This document shows positions 43,205 to 51,421 of a DNA stretch of 64,000 bases, in pieces. How positions within the stretch are numbered: the stretch's first letter is position 1; the number at the start of each line of letters is the position of its first letter. The notes under the pieces were generated by a model. It saw nothing but the letters and a program-made list of their open reading frames with translations. It made no database searches and was not told the DNA's origin. The position numbers were made by a program, and so were the translations under genes. Origin of the DNA: Amaricoccus macauensis (GTDB lineage: Bacteria; Pseudomonadota; Alphaproteobacteria; Rhodobacterales; Rhodobacteraceae); contig NZ_JACHFM010000003.1 of assembly GCF_014201905.1 (NCBI RefSeq), positions 496,001 through 560,000 on the forward strand. The letters are read 5' to 3'.

Positions 43205-43942
43205 TTAATTTGCGTCCGACTGTAAACGCGTCGCCAGAAAATCAATCAGGGCGTGAAGGATAATCGTGAATGCCGCAAGGACGATGAGGGAGGCGAACAT
43301 GAGGTCGATCTTCGCCCGTCCGTTGGCGAGCAGCATCAGATAGCCCAGCCCGCGAGAGGCTCCGACCCATTCGCCGATCACCGCGCCAATCGGAGCGTAG
43401 ACCGCGGCGAGCCGCAGCCCCGAGGCGAGCGAGGGCAGGGCTGCGGGCACGCGGATACGCCAGAGCGTGGCGCCGGGCCGCGCCCCCATGCAGCGCGCAA
43501 GATCGAGGTAGCCCTGAGGAGTCGTCAGAAGCCCGTCGAGGAACGACGAGGCGACGGGGAAGAAGATGATCAGCACCGCCATCACCACCTTCGAGCCGAT
43601 GCCATAGCCGAGCCAGAGGGTCAGGATCGGCGCCAGCGCAAAGACCGGGATCGCCTGCGAGAAGACGAGGATCGGCCGCATCAGCGCCCGCGCGCTCGCC
43701 GACGCCGCGAGGCCGATCGCGGTCGCGGCCCCGACCAGAGTGCCGAGCACGAGACCGAGCAGCACCTCGAGGATCGTCACCCCGGCGTTGTCGGCAATCA
43801 GCACCCGGTTCTTCCAGAGCGCCGTCGCAACGCGCCCCGGGCCGGGCAGGATGAACGGGGGAAGGCCGGCAAGGCTCACCAGCGCCTGCCAGAGCCCGAG
43901 AACGAGAACGGTGGCGGCAGCGGCCCAGAGGAGCCGCTTCAT
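43205..43942 (-). CDS. thiX: ABC transporter permease, thiamine-precursor type (ThiX)
   Basis: Membrane subunit of 245 residues with about six helices, of the NitT/TauT-like permease group. The ATPase-docking loop near residue 155 (A-R-C-M-G-A-R-P-G-A-T-L-W-R-I-R-V-P-A-A-L-P) is intact. Together with ThiY and ThiZ it should import a pyrimidine thiamine precursor, which TenA then processes; this assignment comes from the operon rather than from sequence alone. It overlaps thiZ by four bases and is the last complete gene of the riboswitch operon. Confidence 0.85.
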   Translation of the reverse strand: MKRLLWAAAATVLVLGLWQALVSLAGLPPFILPGPGRVATALWKNRVLIADNAGVTILEVLLGLVLGTLVGAATAIGLAASASARALMRPILVFSQAIPVFALAPILTLWLGYGIGSKVVMAVLIIFFPVASSFLDGLLTTPQGYLDLARCMGARPGATLWRIRVPAALPSLASGLRLAAVYAPIGAVIGEWVGASRGLGYLMLLANGRAKIDLMFASLIVLAAFTIILHALIDFLATRLQSDAN

Positions 43943-44661
43943 GCCGCGCGCCTCAGAAGCGTCAGGAGCCGGGCCTGACAGGCAAGCGTGCCCGGATCAT
44001 CGAAAGGCCGGATCGGCGGCAGGGCGGGCGGCTCTGCCGGGATGACGCCTGACGCGGTCATCACCAGGATATGGTGGCCGAGGCGCGCCGCCTCGGCCGG
44101 GTCATGGGTCACGAGAAGCACGGTCCGCCCGGCGAGAAGCTCGGCGGCGGTTTCCTGCATCGCCGCGCGGTTGCCGGCATCCAGCGCCGAGAACGGCTCA
44201 TCAAGCAGCACGATCGGGCGATCCTCCATCAGGGTCCGGGCGAGCGCCGCCCGTTGGCGCTCGCCGCCAGAGAGCGTCCTCGGCCGCCGCCGGGCGCGTG
44301 GCCCGAGTCCGACCCGCTCGACCAGCGCCGCGGCGCGGGCGGCGTCAGGCCTCTCGTGCCGGAGCCGCGCGCCGAGCTCGACGTTGCCGGTCACGTCGAG
44401 CCAGGGCAGCAGCAGGTCGCTCTGCGCCATATAGCCGACGCGGCCCTTCAGCGGCATGCCGTCTTCGGCGCTGATCGTGCCGAGGAAGCTCACCCCCGTC
44501 GGCAGATCGGCGATGAGCCTGAGGACGGTCGACTTGCCGACGCCCGAGGGTCCGAGCAGACACGTCCACTGGCCGCCCGGCAGCACGATGTCGAGCGGGC
44601 CGAAGAGCGGTGCGCCGTCCACCTCGCCGCGTCCGGCGACGCGGACCGCCGGGGCCGTCAT
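43939..44661 (-). CDS. thiZ: ABC transporter ATPase, thiamine-precursor type (ThiZ)
   Basis: ATPase of 240 residues. Walker A G-P-S-G-V-G-K-S-T near residue 37, Q-loop (Y-M-A-Q-S-D-L-L-L-P-W), signature L-S-G-G-E-R-Q-R, Walker B P-I-V-L-L-D-E-P and switch histidine in V-T-H-D-P-A. The L-L-P-W after the Q-loop is common in nitrate/taurine-type ATPases and in ThiZ. It pairs with ThiX and ThiY; start and stop overlap both neighbours by four bases, indicating tight coupling. Confidence 0.87.
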   Translation of the reverse strand: MTAPAVRVAGRGEVDGAPLFGPLDIVLPGGQWTCLLGPSGVGKSTVLRLIADLPTGVSFLGTISAEDGMPLKGRVGYMAQSDLLLPWLDVTGNVELGARLRHERPDAARAAALVERVGLGPRARRRPRTLSGGERQRAALARTLMEDRPIVLLDEPFSALDAGNRAAMQETAAELLAGRTVLLVTHDPAEAARLGHHILVMTASGVIPAEPPALPPIRPFDDPGTLACQARLLTLLRRAA

Positions 44662-45350
44662 GAGCCGCGGAGCCCCATGTCCCAGAAGCCGACCTCGAGC
44701 CGCGTCGCGGTGGTGAACCGCTCGGCCAGCCGTCGGGAGCGCGGCACGGCGGTGAAGTCCGCCCCGAGCCGGCGCTCGATCGCCCCGTCAATGAGCGCGC
44801 CGACCTCGCGGCAGATCGCCTGATAGGGCTCGCCCGCATAGGTCGCGATCCACTCGGCGTAGGGCGTTTCGCGTCCCTCGGCCGCGAGCCGCAGGCCGAT
44901 CTCGCCATAGCCGAGCACGCAGGGCGCGAGGGCGGCGAGCAGGTCGAGGAGATCCCCCGAATAGCCGGACTCGAGCACGTAGCGGGTGTAGGCGAGGTTC
45001 TCCTGCGTCTCCTTGGTCGCGAACAGCGCGTCCTTGTCGATGCCCTCCCGGGCGCAGACCTCCACATGGAGCGCCATCTCGCCCTCCGCGAGCCCCGCCA
45101 CCGTGGAGGCCGCGTGGCGCATCTCCTCAAGGGTGTCGGACTTTGCCGCGGCGAGCGCCCATGCCCGGGCGAAATTGAAGAGGAAGACATAGTCCTGCCG
45201 CATGTAGTGCAGGAACGACGCGCGCGGCAGGGTGCCGTCTCCGAGCTGTTCGACGAAGGCATGGCGGGTGTAGGCATCCCACTCAGGCCCGGCTGCCTCG
45301 CGAAAGAAGGCGAAGGCCCGGCCGTATCCGGGCGTGGCGAGCGCGCTCAT
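44658..45350 (-). CDS. tenA: thiaminase II / aminopyrimidine aminohydrolase TenA
   Basis: All-helical enzyme of 230 residues that releases HMP from degraded thiamine (aminopyrimidine hydrolysis). The catalytic cysteine is C144 in L-A-P-C-V-L-G-Y-G-E-I-G, and the C-terminal glutamate of the family is seen in T-R-L-E-V-G-F-W-D-M-G. The tyrosine-aspartate pair near residue 53 (Q-D-Y-V-F-L-F-N-F-A-R) is also conserved. It is encoded between the transporter binding protein and ATPase genes, the typical salvage arrangement. Confidence 0.92.
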   Translation of the reverse strand: MSALATPGYGRAFAFFREAAGPEWDAYTRHAFVEQLGDGTLPRASFLHYMRQDYVFLFNFARAWALAAAKSDTLEEMRHAASTVAGLAEGEMALHVEVCAREGIDKDALFATKETQENLAYTRYVLESGYSGDLLDLLAALAPCVLGYGEIGLRLAAEGRETPYAEWIATYAGEPYQAICREVGALIDGAIERRLGADFTAVPRSRRLAERFTTATRLEVGFWDMGLRGS

Positions 45351-46285
45351 TGCGCACCTACGTCGATCGCGAGATCGTTCACCGGGCGGATGCCCTCGAC
45401 CAGTCCGGCCTCGTTCAGGAACGCCTCGAAGCGGGCGTAGCGACCGGCGTCGAGCCCGGCGGGGCTCGGCGCGAAGCGCGCGATCGTGTCCTTCCAGGCG
45501 CGGGCGTTCAGTTCGTCGTCGAGCTCGGGCGAGGTGCCGGCGAAGATCGTCCAGCTTTCTTCGGGATGGTTGACGATGAACTGGGTCGCCTTCTCGGTGG
45601 CGGCGAGGAAGCGGGCGATCTTCTCCTTGTCCATCGTCTCGGCGTTCGCCGCATAGATCAGTTCGTCGTAGGTCGGCAGCCCCTCTTCCTCGACATAGAA
45701 GCAGCGGCCGGGCACGCCCTCGATATTCATCTGGTTGAGTTCGAAGTTCCGGTAGGCGCCGATCACCGCGTCCACCTGACCGGCCATCAGGGCCGGTGAC
45801 AGTGAGAAGTTCACGTTTACCATCTCCACGTCATCGATCGTGAGACCGGCGCGCTTCAGCAACGCGCCGATCATGGCTTCTTCGACGCCGGCAACGGAAT
45901 AGCCGACCTTCTTGCCCTTGAGATCGGCGATGGACCGGATCGGGCCGTCCTCGCGCACCAGCAGGCAGTTGAGCGGGGTCGCCACCAGCGTACCGACGCG
46001 CTTCAGCGGCAGGCCCTCGGCGACCTGCAGATGCAGCTGCGGCTGATAGGTGATGCCGAGATCGGCACGCCCGGCAGCCACCATCTTCGGCGGATCGGCC
46101 GGATCTGCGGGGGCGACCACCTCGACGTCGAGTCCCTGGTCGGCGAAATAGCCCTTCTCCTGCGCGATGACGATCGGTCCGTGGTCCGGATTGACGAACC
46201 AGTCGAGGATCAGCGTGAGCTTGTCCGCTGCCAGCGCCGGCTGGGCGGCGAGGCAGAGACCGAGAACGAAGGTAGCAAGTTTCAT
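45347..46285 (-). CDS. thiY: thiamine-precursor binding protein (ThiY)
   Basis: Periplasmic binding protein of 312 residues in the NMT1/THI5-like group. A signal peptide covers about residues 1-20 (L-A-A-Q-P-A-L-A-A-D). Then T-L-I-L-D-W-F-V-N-P-D-H-G-P-I-V-I-A-Q, the family opening, and A-D-L-G-I-T-Y-Q-P-Q near 75. It should capture formylaminopyrimidine or a similar compound for ThiXZ. The catalytic cysteines of THI5 HMP synthases are not seen, which fits a transport role. Confidence 0.88.
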   Translation of the reverse strand: MKLATFVLGLCLAAQPALAADKLTLILDWFVNPDHGPIVIAQEKGYFADQGLDVEVVAPADPADPPKMVAAGRADLGITYQPQLHLQVAEGLPLKRVGTLVATPLNCLLVREDGPIRSIADLKGKKVGYSVAGVEEAMIGALLKRAGLTIDDVEMVNVNFSLSPALMAGQVDAVIGAYRNFELNQMNIEGVPGRCFYVEEEGLPTYDELIYAANAETMDKEKIARFLAATEKATQFIVNHPEESWTIFAGTSPELDDELNARAWKDTIARFAPSPAGLDAGRYARFEAFLNEAGLVEGIRPVNDLAIDVGAQ

Positions 46286-47271
46286 GAGGCCTCCAAGGCA
46301 GGCACTGGGTCGCCCATGGCGACAAGAAGGATCGGGCCGTCCCAGACCCGTTCGAGGCGCCGGGCCGCGGCCCAGGCGCGCAGACCACTGCGGCAGGCGA
46401 GGACCGCGCGCTGGCCGGGGAGGGGGAGCGGCCCGTCGGTGACGGCCTCCACCCCGGCGCGCCGCGCCTGCGGGGCGGCCGGGACCGGAGCCTCCTCCGC
46501 TCCGCGCAGATCGACCACGAAATCGCCCGCCTCGATCGCGCCCGGCGCGAGAAAGCGCAGCGCGTGCTCGGGCTCGGGCGCCCCGTCGAAACGGAAGCCC
46601 GAGAAGCGCAGGCCGGCGGCCTCGTAGCTCACCACCTGCCCGAGCGGGCTCGGCGCGAGTCCGAGGAGGATCCCGAGCGCCATCTGCGCCTGAAGCATCC
46701 CGAGCAGCCCCACGACCGGGCCGAGCACACCGGCGGTGGCGCAGGTCGCCGCGCGCTCCGGCAGGTCGGGAAAGACCGCCCGAAGCGACGGCGCGCCGCC
46801 GCAGAAGCCGCCCACATAGCCGCCGAGCCCGAGGGCGGAGGCGCTGATGAACGGCTTCGCCGCCGCGAGGCAGGCGTCGGACAGCACATAGCTCGCGGCA
46901 AAGCTGTCGGCGCAGTCGAGCACCACGTCAGCCGCCGCCACGAGGCCGGGCGCGTTCGACGGATCGAGGGAGGTGACGAGCGGTGTCACCCGCACCTCCG
47001 GGTTGAGATCGGCGAGCACCGCCGCCGCGGCTTCCGCCTTGGGCAGGCCGATGCGCGACTCGCCGAAAAGCGTCTGGCGGTGCAGGTTGCCGCGCTCCAC
47101 CCGGTCGGGATCAACGAGGGTGATCGCGCCGACGCCGGCACCGGCGAGGTATTGCAGCACCGGCACCCCGAGCCCGCCCGCGCCGACCACCAGCACATGG
47201 GCGGCGGCAAGGCGGGCCTGCCCGGCGTCGCCCACCTCGGGCAGCACGATCTGCCGGGCATAGCGGCTCAT
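46282..47271 (-). CDS. thiF: ThiF-type adenylyltransferase with rhodanese-like C-terminus
   Basis: Protein of 329 residues that adenylates the C-terminal glycine of the sulfur carrier ThiS. The nucleotide-binding motif G-A-G-G-L-G-V-P-V-L near residue 31 and R-x-x-x-x-Q-x-x-x-x-x-x-x-G pattern near L-H-R-Q-T-L-F are as in ThiF/MoeB. The last part (residues about 250-329) resembles a rhodanese, with the active-site loop L-A-C-R-S-G-L-R, so it may also transfer sulfur. It is called thiF from context; a MoeB role cannot be excluded. It overlaps thiY and thiE by four bases. Confidence 0.85.
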   Translation of the reverse strand: MSRYARQIVLPEVGDAGQARLAAAHVLVVGAGGLGVPVLQYLAGAGVGAITLVDPDRVERGNLHRQTLFGESRIGLPKAEAAAAVLADLNPEVRVTPLVTSLDPSNAPGLVAAADVVLDCADSFAASYVLSDACLAAAKPFISASALGLGGYVGGFCGGAPSLRAVFPDLPERAATCATAGVLGPVVGLLGMLQAQMALGILLGLAPSPLGQVVSYEAAGLRFSGFRFDGAPEPEHALRFLAPGAIEAGDFVVDLRGAEEAPVPAAPQARRAGVEAVTDGPLPLPGQRAVLACRSGLRAWAAARRLERVWDGPILLVAMGDPVPALEAS

Positions 47272-47864
47272 CGCGTCGCCTCCAGCCAGGCGCGGACCTT
47301 CGCTTCCGGGTCGGGATCGAGGGTGATGTCGGTCACGACGGAGACCACGTCAGCACCCGCCCTGAACGCGCCCGGCGCGCGGTCAATGGTGAAGCCGCCG
47401 ATGGCGACGAGGGGCATGTCGCCAACCCGCCGCTTCCATTCCGCCACCCGCTCGAGCCCCTGCGGCCCGAAGCGCATGGACTTCAGCTTCGTCGCGTAGA
47501 CCGGCCCGAGCGCCACGTAGTCGGGTGCGAGCGCCAGCGCCCGGTCGAGCTCGGGCACGTCATGCGTCGAGATCCCGAGCCGGACTCCCGCATCGCGGAT
47601 CGCCGCGACGTCGGCGTCGTCGAGATCCTCCTGCCCGAGATGCACGAAGTCGCAGCCCTCCTCGATCGCGAGCTGCCAGTGGTCATTGACCACAAGCGTC
47701 GCGCCCGCAGCGGTGCAGGCGGCCTGCGCCCGGGCGATCTCCGCCCGCGTCTCGTCCTCGCTCAGATCCTTCGCCCGAAGCTGCACGAACGTCACGCCGA
47801 GCGGCAGCATCCGCTCGATCCAGGCGGCGTCGGGGAAGATCGGGTAGAACCGGTCAAGTGTCAT
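47268..47864 (-). CDS. thiE: thiamine-phosphate synthase
   Basis: Cytoplasmic enzyme of 198 residues that joins HMP-pyrophosphate and thiazole phosphate to make thiamine phosphate. The TIM-barrel motifs are present: V-Q-L-R-A-K near residue 26, N-D-H-W near 61, H-L-G-Q-E-D near 74 and A-L-G-P-V-Y-A-T near 115, ending with A-I-G-G. GGAAAG nine bases upstream supports the ATG at 47864. A 225-base spacer with a dispersed repeat separates it from thiG. It is called thiE from these motifs. Confidence 0.92.
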   Translation of the reverse strand: MTLDRFYPIFPDAAWIERMLPLGVTFVQLRAKDLSEDETRAEIARAQAACTAAGATLVVNDHWQLAIEEGCDFVHLGQEDLDDADVAAIRDAGVRLGISTHDVPELDRALALAPDYVALGPVYATKLKSMRFGPQGLERVAEWKRRVGDMPLVAIGGFTIDRAPGAFRAGADVVSVVTDITLDPDPEAKVRAWLEATR

Positions 47865-47879
47865 GCGGCTTGCTTTCCA

Positions 47880-48085
47880 GCGTTGAGGCTGACCCCGGCC
47901 GGGTCGGTCGTTGAAACGGCGAAGAGCGACGGATTTGGCAGGTGAGCGCGTTGCCGCGCCCGCCGGGGCGATCGCGGCCGGATGGCACCCTTCCGCAGAA
48001 ATCCTCACCCCTGACGGCTTCCGGGTTCCCTGCCGTCGGGACGGCGAAAGCAGTGTTTGCGCTCGTCGCGCCGAAAATTTGCTCC
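47880..48085 (-). repeat. dispersed intergenic repeat, copy 3
   Basis: Spacer between thiG and thiE, read on the minus strand. It matches copy 1 (252-495) in two blocks; 47954-48003 is the best conserved (about 45 of 50 with 359-408), and 48030-48078 matches about 284-330. The block near 47930-47945 shares CTGCCAAATCCG with copy 2. Like the others it sits inside an operon and points along transcription. Confidence 0.65.
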
Positions 48086-48089
48086 CCGT

Positions 48090-48863
48090 TCATTCGAGAA
48101 ACGCCCTCCCTATCTCCGGGGTCGAGGCGGCGGCCATGCTGCGCGCGGGCATCGGGTCGGCCCCCACGGCAAGCCGCCCGGCCTCGGCCGCGAGCGCGAA
48201 AGCCCGCGCCATCGCCACCGGGTCGCCGGCCTTCGCCACGGCGGTGTTGAGCAGCACCGCGTCATAGCCCATTTCCATCACCGCGCCCGCGTGGCTCGGC
48301 AGGCCGAGCCCAGCGTCCACCACCATCGGCACCCCCGGAAACCGCTCGCGCAGCGCGCGGAGCCCGTAGGGATTGACCATCCCGAGCCCGGTGCCGATCG
48401 GCGCGGCCCAGGGCATCAGCACCTCGCAGCCCGCGTCGAGCAGCCGGTCGGCGAGCACCAGATCCTCGGTCATGTAGGGAAAGACCTGAAACCCGTCGGC
48501 CGAAAGCGTCCGTGCCGCCTCCACCAGAGCGAAGGGATCGGGCTGCAACGTGTCGGTGTGACCGATCACCTCAAGCTTGATCCACGGCGTGCCGAACACC
48601 TCGCGCGCCATCTGCGCCGTCGTCACCGCCTCGCGCGCGCTGTGGCAGCCGGCGGTGTTCGGCAGCACCCGGACGCCCAGCTCGCGGATGATGGCCCAGA
48701 AGTCTTCGCCCGCCCGGCCGCCACCCGCTTCACGCCGGAGCGAGACCGTGGCGATCCCCGCGCCCGAGGCGCGAAACGCCTCCGTCAGCACCGCGGGCGA
48801 GGGATACTGCGACGTCCCGAGCAGAAGCGGCGAGGCGACCTCGACGCCATAGAAGACCGGCAT
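48090..48863 (-). CDS. thiG: thiazole synthase ThiG
   Basis: Enzyme of 257 residues that forms the thiazole ring from deoxyxylulose phosphate, dehydroglycine and the ThiS thiocarboxylate. The Schiff-base lysine is K96 in W-I-K-L-E-V-I, and the other family segments are G-T-S-Q-Y near residue 17, L-P-N-T-A-G-C near 67 and P-I-G-T-G-L-G near 150. Partner genes thiS and thiO lie directly upstream. It precedes the spacer with the dispersed repeat. Confidence 0.95.
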   Translation of the reverse strand: MPVFYGVEVASPLLLGTSQYPSPAVLTEAFRASGAGIATVSLRREAGGGRAGEDFWAIIRELGVRVLPNTAGCHSAREAVTTAQMAREVFGTPWIKLEVIGHTDTLQPDPFALVEAARTLSADGFQVFPYMTEDLVLADRLLDAGCEVLMPWAAPIGTGLGMVNPYGLRALRERFPGVPMVVDAGLGLPSHAGAVMEMGYDAVLLNTAVAKAGDPVAMARAFALAAEAGRLAVGADPMPARSMAAASTPEIGRAFLE

Positions 48864-48866
48864 TCT

Positions 48867-49064
48867 CTAGCCTCCCTGCCGCGGCGCCAGCACTTCGAGC
48901 CGGTCGCCCTCTGACAATATCCTCTCCGCCCGCGCGGCCACCGGCACGAAGGCACCGTTTACCGCCGTCGCCACCGTGGCCCCGCCGTAACCGAGCTCGA
49001 CCAGCGCCTCGGCCAGTTGCCCGGCGCTCACCTCGCGCGCCTCACCGTTCAGCTCGATCTTCAT
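48867..49064 (-). CDS. thiS: sulfur carrier protein ThiS
   Basis: Ubiquitin-fold carrier of 65 residues that ends in the required G-G, which ThiF adenylates and which then carries sulfur as a thiocarboxylate to ThiG. Length and the start (I-E-L-N-G-E-A-R-E-V) fit the family. The gene overlaps the end of thiO by 23 bases and is three bases from thiG. Confidence 0.92.
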   Translation of the reverse strand: MKIELNGEAREVSAGQLAEALVELGYGGATVATAVNGAFVPVAARAERILSEGDRLEVLAPRQGG

Positions 49065-50019
49065 CCATCACCTCCGGCTTCCGGCCCTCGGTCACCAGAT
49101 CGGCCGCCATCCGCGCCATCGCGGGCGCGAGCAGGAAGCCGTGGCGAAAGAGCCCGTTCAGATAGATCGTCCCGCCGCGCCGCCTGATCCGGGGCAGGTT
49201 GTCGCGAAACGCGGGCCGCGCATCGACACCGATCTCGAGAACCTCCGCCTCGCCGAACGCCGGATGCAGCGCCCAGGCAGCGGTCAGCATCTCGAGCAGC
49301 GAGCGCGCGGTGATCCGCCCGCGCTCGCCCGACTCGATCATCGTCGCGCCCAGCATGAAGACGCCGTCGCCGCGCGGCACCACGTAGAGCGGGATCCGCG
49401 GGTGCAGCAGCCTGACCGGCCGCGACAGCGTCACGTCGGGCGTGCGCAGCACCAGCATCTCGCCCTTCACCCCGCGCAGGTCGGCGAGCGCATCCCTCGC
49501 CGCGAGCCCGCGGCAGTCGAAATCCACCACTTCGGGCGCCGTCATCTCGATCCCGACACCCCGCGCGGCAAGCCCGGCGGCCAGCGCAGCGAGCGCCTGC
49601 CGGGGCGCGAGATGCGCCTCGTCGGGAAAGTGCAGCGCCCTTGCAAAGCGCCCGGCGAGATCAGGCTCGAGCGCCGTCACGCCAGCGCCATCGAGGCTCA
49701 CGTGGCCAGCCGTGCGCCGGGCAAACCGCGCCAGCTCACCCGCGTCGCGCCCGAGCGCCACCACGAGCGTGCCGCCGGCCGTCACCTCCGCGCCATGCGC
49801 CCGCCACCAGCCGGCGGCCTCCTGCCCGAGGCGCACCACCGGCTCCTCGGCGGTCTCGCCCTCGCAGAACGGCGCGAGCATGCCGCCCGCCCACCACGAG
49901 CAGGCGTGCGGTCCCGGCGCGCCGCCACGGTCGTGCAGACTGACCGCGACACCGCGACCCGCAAGCTCGCTCGCGAGTGCGAGGCCCATCACGCCGGCTC
50001 CGAGAATGTGCCGTGTCAT
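49042..50019 (-). CDS. thiO: glycine oxidase ThiO
   Basis: FAD flavoenzyme of 325 residues that oxidises glycine to dehydroglycine for thiazole synthesis. The dinucleotide-binding start I-L-G-A-G-V-M-G-L-A-L-A is at residues 5-16 and the DAO-type C-terminal segment (Y-L-N-G-L-F-R-H-G-F-L-L-A-P-A) is present. Its position between thiD and thiS points to this role rather than another D-amino acid oxidase. It overlaps thiD by four bases. Confidence 0.9.
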   Translation of the reverse strand: MTRHILGAGVMGLALASELAGRGVAVSLHDRGGAPGPHACSWWAGGMLAPFCEGETAEEPVVRLGQEAAGWWRAHGAEVTAGGTLVVALGRDAGELARFARRTAGHVSLDGAGVTALEPDLAGRFARALHFPDEAHLAPRQALAALAAGLAARGVGIEMTAPEVVDFDCRGLAARDALADLRGVKGEMLVLRTPDVTLSRPVRLLHPRIPLYVVPRGDGVFMLGATMIESGERGRITARSLLEMLTAAWALHPAFGEAEVLEIGVDARPAFRDNLPRIRRRGGTIYLNGLFRHGFLLAPAMARMAADLVTEGRKPEVMDEDRAER

Positions 50020-50822
50020 GCCGGCCAGACTCCGTGGAAATGATGCACCGGCCCGCGTCCCCCGCCGACCCCGAGGCTGTCCGCCGCGCGGATCGCGCCT
50101 TGCAACCAGTCGTGCGCCACCCGGACGGCGTCGCCGATCCCGAGGCCCTTCGCGAGTTCCGCCGCGATCGCCGAGGAATAGGAACAGCCGGTGCCGTGGG
50201 TGTTGAGCGTCGGATGCCGCGGTGCCTCGATCAGCATCGGATCGCTGTCGCCGGTCACCAGCACGTCGGTGCAGATCTCGCCCGCGCCGTGGCCGCCCTT
50301 CACCAGGACCGCGCGCGCCCCCCGCGCCCGAAGCGCGTCGCCCTGTTCGGTCATCTCGGCGACGGTGACCGCCTCGCGGCAGTCGAGCAGGCGCGCGGCC
50401 TCCGGCAGGTTCGGGGTGAGCAGCCCCGCGAGCGGCAGCAGCCGCGCCACCAGCGCCTCGGTCGCCGCCGGCTCCAGCAGCGCGTCACCGGATTTCGCCA
50501 CCATCACCGGATCGACCACGACCGGCGCCTGAGAGCTCCGCAGTCGCTCCGCCACCTCGCCGATGATCGCGGCGGAGAACAGCATCCCCACCTTGATCGC
50601 GTCGATGCGGATATCGGCGAGCACCGCGTCGAGTTGTGCCGCGACGATCGCCGGCGAGACCTCCGCCACGGCGGTCACCGCCCGGGTGTTCTGCGCGGTA
50701 ATCGCCGTCAGGACACTCGCGCCATAGACGCCGCGCGCGGAGAAGGTCTTCAGGTCCGCCTGCACCCCGGCGCCACCGCCGGAGTCCGACCCTGCAATCG
50801 TCAGCGCCTTGGCAACGCCCAT
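50016..50822 (-). CDS. thiD: HMP / HMP-phosphate kinase ThiD
   Basis: Ribokinase-fold kinase of 268 residues that phosphorylates the thiamine pyrimidine twice. Opening motif T-I-A-G-S-D-S-G-G-G-A-G-V-Q-A-D at 8-23, and late anion hole plus base N-T-H-G-T-G-C-S-Y-S near 210. It is the first gene of the thiamine operon and starts about 55 bases after the riboswitch core. GGGAG lies seven bases before the ATG. Confidence 0.95.
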   Translation of the reverse strand: MGVAKALTIAGSDSGGGAGVQADLKTFSARGVYGASVLTAITAQNTRAVTAVAEVSPAIVAAQLDAVLADIRIDAIKVGMLFSAAIIGEVAERLRSSQAPVVVDPVMVAKSGDALLEPAATEALVARLLPLAGLLTPNLPEAARLLDCREAVTVAEMTEQGDALRARGARAVLVKGGHGAGEICTDVLVTGDSDPMLIEAPRHPTLNTHGTGCSYSSAIAAELAKGLGIGDAVRVAHDWLQGAIRAADSLGVGGGRGPVHHFHGVWPA

Positions 50823-50877
50823 TCCTCGACTCCCATGGGTGCCGGAATAGGGTGGCTATAGCTCTCAAGCTTGGCCC

Positions 50878-50958
50878 GTTCCCTACGCCGGCATTGTCCG
50901 GATCAGGTTCGATGGGTTGGCTCGCGCCTCTCAGCCCCTCGACAGGGCACCCCAACGG
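50878..50958 (-). ncRNA. TPP riboswitch (THI element)
   Basis: The minus strand reads GGGGTGCC, a loop, then GGCTGAGA (about 50941-50930), later ACCCATCGAACCTGATC (50916-50900) and CCGGCGTAGGGA at its end. These are the conserved pyrimidine- and phosphate-sensing parts of the thiamine pyrophosphate riboswitch. It lies directly before thiD, so the ten-gene operon should be shut down when TPP is plentiful. How it acts (transcription or translation) is not clear; I see no T-tract terminator before thiD. Confidence 0.95.
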
Positions 50959-50967
50959 ATTGTGACA

Positions 50968-50996
50968 ACCCTACCGCAGTCAATCGGGAGGTTCAA
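50968..50996 (-). promoter_or_regulatory. putative promoter of the thiamine operon
   Basis: On the minus strand TTGAAC (50996-50991) and TAGGGT (50973-50968) are 17 bases apart, ending ten bases before the riboswitch. The transcript would thus begin just before the riboswitch aptamer. Confidence 0.45.
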
Positions 50997-51087
50997 TCGC
51001 GGAAGGTTCATCCGAGCGATCGCCACTTGCACCCGCCGCGCCGGGGCCGCAAAACGAGAGGCAGATCAGCAGGAAACGGTCAGGCGC

Positions 51088-51324
51088 ATGGGGATCAACC
51101 GCGAGAGTGAAGTGTCGGCGAACCTTCAGATCGGTCCGACGTCGCTTGGCATGGTCCGCCTCTACATCGAAACCGAGGCGTTCGAGCTGCCACTCGACTT
51201 CGACCCGGATGAGGCCGACGAGATTGCCGAGGAACTGCGCGCCGCCGCCCAGCAGGCGCGCGCCACGCGCAACCCGGCGCGGGGAAAATCCGCCCCGCAA
51301 GGCAAGGGCCGCAAAGGCCGTTGA
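51088..51324 (+). CDS. small conserved protein (DUF6324-like)
   Basis: Protein of 78 residues. The opening (M-G-I-N-R-E-S-E-V-S-A-N-L-Q-I-G-P-T-S-L-G-M-V) matches a small domain that I recall as widespread in Rhodobacterales and without known function; the DUF number is from memory and should be checked. The tail is lysine- and arginine-rich. No signal peptide or membrane helix. It lies divergent from the thiamine operon; the promoter is not visible. Confidence 0.7.
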   Translation: MGINRESEVSANLQIGPTSLGMVRLYIETEAFELPLDFDPDEADEIAEELRAAAQQARATRNPARGKSAPQGKGRKGR

Positions 51325-51421
51325 GGCTCCGCCGAGCGGCGGAGCGGGCCTTCACGCGCGCGCCGTGCTCGCGCCCCGGCGCCGGTGTCGCCGCTCCCCT
51401 GCGGGAACGGCGCGGCCGAAA

